This document shows positions 53,689-62,100 of a DNA stretch of 64,000 nucleotides, one piece after another. Both the position numbers and the translations under genes were made by a program. Origin of the DNA: Sedimenticola_A sp040506895 (lineage in GTDB: Bacteria > Pseudomonadota > Gammaproteobacteria > Chromatiales > Chromatiaceae); contig JBEVVY010000001.1 in assembly GCA_040506895.1 (NCBI GenBank), forward strand, positions 558,001 to 622,000, read 5' to 3'. The notes below the pieces were generated by a model. It was not told the DNA's origin and ran no database searches. It saw only the letters and a list, made by a program, of their open reading frames with translations. Positions within the stretch are counted from its first letter, which is position 1; the number at the start of each line of letters is the position of its first letter.

Positions 53689-54924
53689 ATGAGTGCAGTC
53701 GTCAAAAATATAGATGAGCTTACAGGTAGGCCATACATGTCATCCGATGATCAGAAGAGTATGAAATTCGATGTGAAGTCGCTCATCAATAACATTTCAG
53801 TAACACATCTGTTGATGCTTGGTCTTGTTGTATTTATTGGATGGGCCTCCTTGTTTGAAATTGATCAAACAGTTCGTGCGACTGGGCAAATTATTCCAAG
53901 TGCAAGAACTCAGATTATCCAAGCAGCAGATGGAGGCGTGTTGGCAGAACTTCTCGTTCATGAAGGTCAATCAGTTTCAGCTGGACAGAAATTGGCTGTT
54001 CTGGAAAAGGAAAGAGTCAATGCGGCCTATGACGCAAGTCGGGCAAAGGTCGCTGAACTGAGTGCATCTCTAATACGTGCTAAAGCTGAAAGTGAAGGTG
54101 AGTACCCAATTTATGGTCAAGAATTTGAAAATCATTCGGATTTTGTCATTGCGCAAATAAATCTTTTTGAACAGAGAAAAATGGGTTTGGAAGATGAGTT
54201 GGGAATCATTGAGGACAGTCTTTCTATGGCTCAAAAAGAGCTTCGCATGAGTCAGTCATTACTGAGAACAGGAGATATCAGTCGTCTTGAGGTAATGCGC
54301 GCAAAGCGACAAGTTAACGAGTTGATGGGAAAAAAGAGCGCAGTACTCAATAAATATCTTCAAACCTCTCGACAGGAGCAGACCAAGCTGGAGGCAGAAC
54401 TCACATCTGCCAAATACAAGCTCGACGAAAGAAGCAGCATGCTTAAACACACCGAACTCGTGGCTCCAGTTCCAGGAATTGTCAAGTATTTGAAAATCAA
54501 CACTGTTGGTGGCGTTTTGAGGGCCGGCGATGAACTGATGCAGATTTCGCCGACTGACAGTGAAATGGTAATCGAAGTTGATATCAATCCAACCGATATT
54601 GGTGATCTTGCGCTGGGTATGCCAGTGACGATCAAGCTGGACGCTTTCGATTACTCGATATACGGAAGCCTCAGGGGAACACTTACCTATATCAGTTCCG
54701 ACACTTTGACCCAGGTTGGAAGTGACGATAGAACAACGAGTTTTTATCGCGCAAGAGTGAAGCTCGATGATGAAAAAAACAAGTTGAACAAAAAGCTGGC
54801 ATCAGTGCCGCTTAAACCAGGCATGACAGCCACGATTGACGTTCAAACAAACACCAGGACGATTCTTGAGTATCTTGCAAAGCCCGTATTCAAAGCTTTC
54901 GGAGGTGCCATGAACGAACGATGA
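53689..54924 (+). CDS. HlyD-family T1SS membrane-fusion adaptor, copy 2 (complete)
   Basis: The 411-residue adaptor has the N-terminal region SAVVKNIDELTGRPYMSSDD shared with copy 1, one membrane helix (THLLMLGLVVFIGWASLF), the first half of the lipoyl-like domain (TGQIIPSARTQIIQAADG then VHEGQSVSAGQKLAVLEKE), a long coiled coil (about residues 105-255), the second lipoyl half (LVAPVPGIVKYLKINTVGG then DELMQISPTDSEMVIEVDI) and the C-terminal beta-barrel (RGTLTYISSDTLTQVGSDD; LKPGMTATIDVQT). It pairs with exporter copy 2, 79 bases upstream. No TolC-type channel is in the window. Confidence 0.95.
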   Translation: MSAVVKNIDELTGRPYMSSDDQKSMKFDVKSLINNISVTHLLMLGLVVFIGWASLFEIDQTVRATGQIIPSARTQIIQAADGGVLAELLVHEGQSVSAGQKLAVLEKERVNAAYDASRAKVAELSASLIRAKAESEGEYPIYGQEFENHSDFVIAQINLFEQRKMGLEDELGIIEDSLSMAQKELRMSQSLLRTGDISRLEVMRAKRQVNELMGKKSAVLNKYLQTSRQEQTKLEAELTSAKYKLDERSSMLKHTELVAPVPGIVKYLKINTVGGVLRAGDELMQISPTDSEMVIEVDINPTDIGDLALGMPVTIKLDAFDYSIYGSLRGTLTYISSDTLTQVGSDDRTTSFYRARVKLDDEKNKLNKKLASVPLKPGMTATIDVQTNTRTILEYLAKPVFKAFGGAMNER

Positions 54925-54953
54925 ATCTACTAAGACATAAAAAATAAATTGGT

Positions 54954-55040
54954 ATGAGTAAGTTGGTACTTGAAGTTCTGAAACTACTGACAACTCCGAA
55001 AGATTTACAAGAGGCACTCTTAAGTGTGAGGAAACAATAA
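54954..55040 (+). CDS. Possible 28-residue leader ORF before the adhesin gene
   Basis: An ATG at 54954 opens a leucine-rich frame (MSKLVLEVLKLLTTPKDLQ and so on) whose TAA overlaps the adhesin ATG by one base (TAATG). No Shine-Dalgarno sequence is evident before it. Such an arrangement could couple translation of the adhesin to that of the leader, but it may be chance. Confidence 0.2.
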   Translation: MSKLVLEVLKLLTTPKDLQEALLSVRKQ

Positions 55041-58000
55041 TGACTAAATACAATCCAGCAACTAGCAACGAGGTATCTGACATGAGTCAAGGTAAAACCA
55101 CACAGATGCTCAAGACAGGCAATATGCATGTAATAAAAGCCCAGTCTGGTAAGCATTATCGAATTGCAAAAAATGAAGATGGCAAAGAAATTCTCCTTGA
55201 TGACGTCATCGCCAAGAAGAAGGGAGAAGATCTCGAACTGGTCTATGCCGATGGAACTGTTGTAACCATTGAAGATTTTTACACCGAATGTGCCGATGGA
55301 AGTTGCAGTGTCACACTGCCTACAGATGACGGTACGGGATATGAAATGACAGGAGAAAATGCACCTGTCAGTGATGCTGCCGTAGTCTATACCCACGGAG
55401 ACAGCGAAACACTCGCTAGTATGACTCAGAACATGAATGACGATTATGGCATCAATTATAGCCTTGATGAGAACCAGCCCATCGAAGGTGAAGATGTCGC
55501 AGGTGCTGGTTCTGAGGAAGATGACCAGTTGGGTGCGATTGGCATCGGAGCCATCGCGCTTGGTGGTCTCGCAATTATGTCCGGTGGTGGTGATGGCGAC
55601 AGTGCACCTGTTGTGGATCCTACCCCGGATGGTAATGACCCGGATGGTAACACCCCTGATGCACAGACCAGCCTTGATTCGGTCATGATCTCTTCTGACG
55701 ATATAGTCAATAAAGAGGATGACCTGTCTGAGGTAAAGTTCAGCGGTACCGCCTCTAATGCCGATGGCGAGACTGTAACCCTGGCAATTGGTGAGCAGGT
55801 AGTAGATGCAACTGTAACTGATGGAACTTTTTCAGGTACCGTTGATCTTTCTGATCTTGCTGATGGGAATTATTATTATGGAGCAGTTCTCGGAGAGGAT
55901 GCAGAAGTAGGAGAAATTACAAAAGACACGGTTTCNNNNNNNNNNNNNNNNNNNNNNNNNNNNNNNNNNNNNNNNNNNNNNNNNNNNNNNNNNNNNNNNN
56001 NNNNNNNNNNNNNNNNNNNNNNNNNNNNNNNNNNNNNNNNNNNNNNNNNNNNNNNNNNNNNNNNNNNNNNNNNNNNNNNNNNNNNNNNNNNNNNNNNNNN
56101 NNNNNNNNNNNNNNNNNNNNNNNNNNNNNNNNNNNATCTTTCTGATCTTGCTGATGGGAATTATTATTATGGAGCAGTTCTCGGAGAGGATGCAGAAGTA
56201 GGAGAAATTACAAAAGACACGGTTTCACCGGAAATTGAGTCTTTCACTGTCGCTGGCGATAACGTTCTTAATGCTGAAGAACTGGCTGCAGATGCAATTG
56301 CATTCAGTGGTGCCGCCACTGGGCATGAAGGTGAAACTGTAACCGTAACTCTGGGCGAGGGTGAGGAAACAGTATCAGTAGACGCAACCGTTGGTGACGA
56401 CGGTACTTTCGCCGGTGAGATTGCAATGACTCCGGAGCTTCGTGAAAAGCTCCAGAATGGTGAAGACATCCCAGTCAAGTACATTGCTGAGGATGCAGCA
56501 GGCAATCCTACTGAAGTGACTGATCCGGTCATGATCTCTGCCGATACTCAAGCGCCTAGCATCGATGAGGATGCTTTCTCTTTCGCAGGTGACAATGTTG
56601 TCAACGCTGAAGAACTCGAGTCAGGTACTGTACCTTTCAGTGGCATGACAAGCGACTTGGAGCCTGGCCAGGTTGTTACTGTAACGCTTGGTGAAGGCGA
56701 AGATGCTGTCACTGCGGAGGCGGTTGTTGCAGAAGACGGCTCTTTCAGCGGTGAAGCGCCAATTAACGATGCAATACGAGAACTCCTGGAAAGCGGCGAA
56801 GAGGTGCCTGTCTCCTACAGTACTGAAGACAAGGCCGGTAATCCTGTTTCAGGCACACTGCCTGTTACTATTTCAGCCGATCTGGTTGCTCCTGTCGTGG
56901 AAGAGATCACCTTCGCCGAAGGTGGTGTCAACGCTAATAATCAGAATGCCGTTCCCCTGAGTATCAAAACAGACTCTGTAGGTGAAATGTTGACCCTCAC
57001 TATCAACGTTTCCAACGGTGAATATTCTGGTTCCAAGTCTGTACAGTTTGAGTCCAGTGAAGATCCCACCCAGTTCACACTTGATATCTCTGGCCTGGGT
57101 GATGGTGAGGATCTCGTACTAACAGCTGTTGTAACCGATGCCGCAGGAAACCAATCCGAAGCATCCGTTGTCACTTTCGATAAGGATACTGAGGCACCTG
57201 AGTTCAAACATGATGTTGATGAAGAGCCAGTACAGGTTCTTGATACCGCTGATGACGCAATCGTTTACGACGCCAATGCAACAGACAATGATGGTGCAGT
57301 TGACGAAGGCGTGACTTACGCCATTGTTGATGGTGACGAAGATGGAGTGTTCACAATCGACGAACAGACGGGTGAAGTCACTTTCGCAGATGGTGCACCC
57401 GATATTGATGGTATTGAGCAATTCGATATCACCATCCAGGCGACCGATTCAACCGGTAACGCCACTAATCATGCCGCTACCATCAAGCTCAAGGATGATC
57501 CGCGAGAAATCACTCTGGGTGAGCATGATGGTGTGAAACTGAATCTGGTTGACCCGGTTACTGTCAACGGTAAGACCTACTACTACCTGGATGTCTCAGG
57601 TGACGGTGTCGGTGGTGCTGGTGATGCAGTGACTCATAATCTGCTTGATGACCTGCTCAACGGTGGCAAAGACACTCATGGAACGCTGCCGCTTATCGGT
57701 ACTGATAACAGCCGTTCTATTGAAATCGATGGTTATAAGCTGACCCTGCCGACAACTTACGAGCTGAAGAAGTTGTACAAGGCTCTGGAAGGGGATGCCC
57801 CTGATGATTGGGCCAATGGTGACTACTGGTCAGCAGACAAATCCTTCTTCGGAACGCGCCCTGCATATCATGCCACTGTTGATCTTGAGGATTGGGACGT
57901 CCAGAGCAAAAACGACGGTTCACAGAACTTTGTCGTGTTCGAGGTAACGGATAAGCCGGCACCTGAGTTCGAAGTGTTCTCCAACCTGTTTGACAAGGTA

Positions 58001-58891
58001 CAGGATCTTCCCCTGATTGGTGATCTGCCTGGTATGGGCCTTATCGATAAGTCTATCGAAATGACCGACTCCTTTATCGATAGCACGATCAAGATCACCG
58101 ATAAGGTAACGCCAAACTTTATTACCGATCCGATCAACTCTATTTCGCCAGTTGAAATCTTCCCCGGCAAACACGAGGAAGCCATCGATATCGACGTCAG
58201 CGGAAGCATTGGTGGTACTTTGAGCGTAGATGTCGATGTTTCATCATCGGATGAAGGAAATGCTCATGAAGCATCAGGTCTACTCAGTGGCATCAGCCAT
58301 GCAGTGAGCAGTACCTGGGATGCAATCCCCCTGGTTGGTGGTCTTCCGCTTCCTGGAGAGAAGCTAGTCGATGGTGCTGCCCACGGAATTGACGTTGCGA
58401 TAGGTAATCTCCTGGGTGAAGGTGCTTCTGTCGATGTAGACGTTGATGGGCCTATCGGCGTTTTACCAATTTTTGATGGTCCTAACCCGGACCATGAGGC
58501 CTCTGGCCTGCTGAGTGGCATCGTCCATACAGTTGATGACGTGTGGGATAGCATTCCCCTGCTTGGTCAGTTGCCCACGGGTCCAGGTGCAAAGCTGGTA
58601 GACGGTGCAGCCCATGCAATCGACAAACTTGTAGGTGGTCTGACTGGAACTATCGATGCTGGACTTGACTTTATCCCTAATGTTGATGTCGATGTTGAAA
58701 TCGGTAGGACTGCAAGCGATAGCTCTGCACAAAGTGGTCTGGATGTTGATCTCCAACTGCCTGCAGTTGAGATCGATGCCGATATCGATGTGGCAGGTCC
58801 CGATCCTGTCAGTGAATCCGCTGTATTCTCGAGTGACGAGCAGAGTCTTGCTTTCGATTTCACTGTAAACCAGGACCAGTCTGTACTGTAA
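55040..58891 (+). CDS. BapA-like type I-secreted adhesin with Ig-like and cadherin-like domains
   Basis: This is a very acidic secreted protein (1283 codons as assembled, including a 200-base N run). The N-terminal KAQSGKHYRIAKNEDGKEILL and LELVYADGTVVTIEDFY match the BapA prefix domain, followed by a Gly/Ile hydrophobic segment AIGIGAIALGGLAIMSGGG as in BapA-type adhesins. Then come Big/Ig-like repeats of about 100 residues (from about residue 210 to 710), a cadherin-like domain (DNDGAVDEGVTYAIVDGDED), a domain of the TYYYLDVSGDGVGGAGD type, and a C-terminal part with two copies of an EASGLLSGI...KLVDGAAH module. No classical RTX nonapeptides are seen. It follows the T1SS adaptor and is the likely cargo. 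Confidence 0.85.
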   Translation: MTKYNPATSNEVSDMSQGKTTQMLKTGNMHVIKAQSGKHYRIAKNEDGKEILLDDVIAKKKGEDLELVYADGTVVTIEDFYTECADGSCSVTLPTDDGTGYEMTGENAPVSDAAVVYTHGDSETLASMTQNMNDDYGINYSLDENQPIEGEDVAGAGSEEDDQLGAIGIGAIALGGLAIMSGGGDGDSAPVVDPTPDGNDPDGNTPDAQTSLDSVMISSDDIVNKEDDLSEVKFSGTASNADGETVTLAIGEQVVDATVTDGTFSGTVDLSDLADGNYYYGAVLGEDAEVGEITKDTVXXXXXXXXXXXXXXXXXXXXXXXXXXXXXXXXXXXXXXXXXXXXXXXXXXXXXXXXXXXXXXXXXXXXLSDLADGNYYYGAVLGEDAEVGEITKDTVSPEIESFTVAGDNVLNAEELAADAIAFSGAATGHEGETVTVTLGEGEETVSVDATVGDDGTFAGEIAMTPELREKLQNGEDIPVKYIAEDAAGNPTEVTDPVMISADTQAPSIDEDAFSFAGDNVVNAEELESGTVPFSGMTSDLEPGQVVTVTLGEGEDAVTAEAVVAEDGSFSGEAPINDAIRELLESGEEVPVSYSTEDKAGNPVSGTLPVTISADLVAPVVEEITFAEGGVNANNQNAVPLSIKTDSVGEMLTLTINVSNGEYSGSKSVQFESSEDPTQFTLDISGLGDGEDLVLTAVVTDAAGNQSEASVVTFDKDTEAPEFKHDVDEEPVQVLDTADDAIVYDANATDNDGAVDEGVTYAIVDGDEDGVFTIDEQTGEVTFADGAPDIDGIEQFDITIQATDSTGNATNHAATIKLKDDPREITLGEHDGVKLNLVDPVTVNGKTYYYLDVSGDGVGGAGDAVTHNLLDDLLNGGKDTHGTLPLIGTDNSRSIEIDGYKLTLPTTYELKKLYKALEGDAPDDWANGDYWSADKSFFGTRPAYHATVDLEDWDVQSKNDGSQNFVVFEVTDKPAPEFEVFSNLFDKVQDLPLIGDLPGMGLIDKSIEMTDSFIDSTIKITDKVTPNFITDPINSISPVEIFPGKHEEAIDIDVSGSIGGTLSVDVDVSSSDEGNAHEASGLLSGISHAVSSTWDAIPLVGGLPLPGEKLVDGAAHGIDVAIGNLLGEGASVDVDVDGPIGVLPIFDGPNPDHEASGLLSGIVHTVDDVWDSIPLLGQLPTGPGAKLVDGAAHAIDKLVGGLTGTIDAGLDFIPNVDVDVEIGRTASDSSAQSGLDVDLQLPAVEIDADIDVAGPDPVSESAVFSSDEQSLAFDFTVNQDQSVL
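55936..56135. other. Assembly gap (200 N) within the adhesin, with 91-base flanking duplicate
   Basis: The gap is exactly 200 N. The 91 bases just left of it (55845-55935) are repeated exactly just right of it (56136-56226). If the contigs simply overlap, removing 291 bases keeps the reading frame (97 codons), leaving about 1186 residues. Alternatively, identical Ig-like repeats were collapsed and the true protein is longer. Confidence 0.85.
58265..58648 (+). repeat. Two copies of the EASGLLSGI / KLVDGAAH C-terminal module
   Basis: Residue blocks encoded at 58265-58423 and 58493-58648 share the pattern EASGLLSGI-x-H-x-V...W-D-x-I-P-L-x-G-x-L-P...G-x-KLVDGAAH-x-ID...G-x-L-x-G, about 53 residues each, separated by an acidic VDVDVDG linker. 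An upstream block (DLPLIGDLPGMGLIDKS, then DSFIDSTIKITDKVTP) looks like a third, diverged relative. The amphipathic helices suggest a membrane- or self-association role. Confidence 0.7.
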
Positions 58892-58948
58892 GTACAGAGA
58901 CGATGTCATGAGGCTCTGTAAGCTGGAGCTTTGAGACATATAAGGAAA

Positions 58949-58972
58949 CCTCCCCCGGAGCACCGGGGGAGG
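58949..58972. terminator. Perfect hairpin after the adhesin gene
   Basis: CCTCCCCCGG (58949-58958) pairs with CCGGGGGAGG (58963-58972) around AGCA. There is no T tract, so it may act as an mRNA end stabiliser or a Rho-assisted site rather than a classical terminator. Confidence 0.55.
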
Positions 58973-59175
58973 CGGCTCAAGGCCTGGATTTTTGAGATAA
59001 GAGTTATTGGCTCAATAAAACCTAAACTTGCCTTGTGTACTGAATGATAACAGCGCGATAGAAAAAACTAAGAACTTAGTTGCTTCTTATGTAACGCAGA
59101 TAAAAATTATGGTGCATCACCAGGAAAGTCATAGGCGCTTAATGAAGTTCATTGCGTACTGAATGAGGAAAAATT

Positions 59176-62100
59176 ATGAACCAGTCAGATATTACTCTTC
59201 TGGTATCCGGGAGCGATCCTGAAAAGAGTGGTGTGCCTACATCTGCTGAAGCTTATGAGGCAGATCAACAAAACCTAATAAACGAAGATGTTTCATTTAT
59301 TAATGATAATTTTATGGCAGAGAATACAACCATTGAGTTCGATTTTGATGTCTCTTTGTCTGAACATGATGATTCTTCGGAATCCGATGATGACTTTTAT
59401 AATGCAGTTAGCGAAGAGACAAAGATAAACAATTCTGAAACTCCTGCCATGAATAAACTCAGCCAAAGTGACATGGTGAGTACCCAGGGAGTTGTTAATC
59501 ATATTGCGCTGGATATTCCAATGACTATCCAGACAGATGATCATTCGCTTACCACAGAAGTTCCATATGAGGAACTGGACAGTGCATTGCATTCATCTCG
59601 TGCTTCTGTTGCAAGTAAAAGTGACAACTCAAATGATGCACAGGGCGCAAGTAACATCGGGATATCGATATCACGACCCGATGTTGTTTCCACAAGTTCG
59701 GGAAACGATGTGGAAAATCTACTAGCCCTCACGGGAGGGGTATACGACCCTGATGAATTTGTAGGCCAAGTGGGTTTTGAAAATTTTCTACTTCCAGGTT
59801 CGATTTCGAATCCTGGAAATGACCAGGATGATATGCTTGCTGAGCAAATTACCAGCAGTGAGCTTATGCTGGCCAGCGCCTTGGCCAACCCTCTAAATAT
59901 TCTACCCCTGCAAGTTACTGACCCTGATGGCCAGGCAACGGCTATTGTCGATACAGATATCAATATTACAGTTGAAGTGAATTCCGAATGTGCTGATAAA
60001 GCACCTGAGGATGAAGTTGCTGATAACCAAGATGATCACTCCCGGAGCTGCAATGCGGATGGTTTGATTCAATTATTGCATCCCCAGCCTAAGTCTGGCG
60101 TCATAACGGATGACTTTGAAGATGGCGCGACTGATGGATGGGTTCGTTCAGACAGTGGAACGATTCTCGTTCACGATGGTGGTGAAGAAGCCACCAAATT
60201 CCTTGGGCGTTTCTCTGGATCTGAAGGTGATGAAGCCGTTTCAAAGGTTTATGAATTTGGAAAAGAGAATGCGGGTAAAGAGGTCACGGTAAGTTTCGAC
60301 GTCTATGAGATGGGAAGTTGGGACTTCGAAAAGCTGTATGTCTACACCAATGGAGAGGTTGCAACAGAAGACTCCTTCAGTCACCTGTTTACTGATAACG
60401 CTATCGGAAATATCGTGGAACCCTGTTCCGATGGTGAGAGAATTACCAATCTGGCTCAGGGGGCTGCTGAGCTTGCAACGATAGCTTCAATGGGTGTTGG
60501 TGCTGCTGGTGCTGCAACTGGCGCTGCAGGTCTTGCAATCGGTACTGCTGGTGCTGCAACTGGGGCTCTTGGTGCAGGGACACTCGCTCTCGGAACACCA
60601 GTGGCTGCACTTGGACATGGCGGCGCTCTATTGTCAGCAGGTGTTGCGGGGCTTGGTGCGCTGTCATCTGGTGCCGCCGCTTTGGCCGGCACGGCGTCAC
60701 TGGCTGCCATGGGTGCCGGTGCACTCGGAATGTTCCCTTTCACGCACTGTTGGATCATGGGTGGAATGATGCTTGCGCCAGCGTTTGGTACAGCTTTGGG
60801 CGCAGGTATCGGTGCCGCATCAGGTGGAGGATACGGTGCCGCTCCAGGAGCTGGTGTTGGTCTTGCTGCCGGTAGTGCAATCGGTACAGGTATTGTGGGC
60901 TTGGGTATGTTTACCGGAACCGTTTCCATAGGCTTGATGGGAGTTGGTGCACTAGGGGCAGTTGCATCAACCGCTCTGTTAATACCCTCCCTGGCACTGA
61001 CAGCTGCAGCAACTGGTGTCGGTTTGGCCTCTGAGGCGGTGGGGCTCGCTGGTACCGCTGTGATGGGTGCCGGTGCACTTGGTATGGGCACAGGTGCTCT
61101 TGGTATGGGTACCGGTGCTCTCGTTTCAGGTACAGGTGCTCTCGGTGTGGGTGCAGGGGCTGCCGGTACACTGGCAGGCACACTCGTGACCAATAAACTC
61201 GAGAAGGTCAACACAACAGATGACAAGCATACTTACGAGCTGACGACCACCCTGGATGAAAATGGGAGCCTGAAGCTCGGCTTTGGCTCTTCTTTGAGTG
61301 GATCGGTCGATTGTGAATCCTACGGAATCGACAATATCGTAATCGGGCTGGTAGACGCAGAAGGAACTGGTCAAACGTCAGATCAATGTGGGTGTACTGA
61401 GGGTGACATAAATATCGATGTAACTATGGATGTCACTGTGAATGTTGAAGGGGAAGCCTCCAGCAAGGAGGAGCCAGCGCTGGTCCTTGATCCGACCGAG
61501 GATGAGGATCCCGTGCTGAGCATCGACATCGACGTAAACGGTGAAGTCGATGCAGACTCCCCGGATGCGGACCAGCCAGCGCTGGTCCTTGATCCGACCG
61601 AGGATGAGGATCCCGTGCTGAGCATCGACATCGATGTAAACGGTGAAGTCGAGGCAGACTCCCAGGATGCGGACCAGCCCGCGCTGGTCCTTGATCCGAC
61701 CGAGGATGAGATTCCCGTGCTGAGCATCGACATCGACGTAAACGGTGAAATTGAGGCCGACGCCCCGGACGTTGAACAACCCGCGCTGGTCATCGAACCG
61801 ATCGAGGAAGAGGATCCTTCGCTGAGCATCGACATCGATGTAAATGGTGAAATCGAGGCCGACGCCCCGAGCGTTGAACAGCCCACTCTGGTCCTTGATC
61901 CAATTGAGGAAGAAGATCCCTCGCTGAGCATCGACATCGATGTAAACAGTGAAATCGAGGCCGACACCCAGGATGCGGAGCAGCCCGCGCTGGTCCTTGA
62001 TCCGACCGAGGATGAGATTCCTGTGCTGAGCATCGACATCGACGTAAACGGTGAAATTGAGGCCGACGCCTCGAACGGTGAACAGCCCGCCCTGGTCATC

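Noticed and set aside
55845..56226. Tandem perfect repeat inside the adhesin
   Set aside because: The two identical 91-base blocks flank an exact 200-N gap and match the length of another contig-overlap artefact, so they are not evidence of a biological repeat.
60456..61226. 256-codon Pro/Ala-rich antisense frame opposite the Gly/Ala insert
   Set aside because: It is the reverse reading of GGT/GCT-rich codons; the sense frame is embedded in a long intact ORF with recognisable flanking domain pieces.
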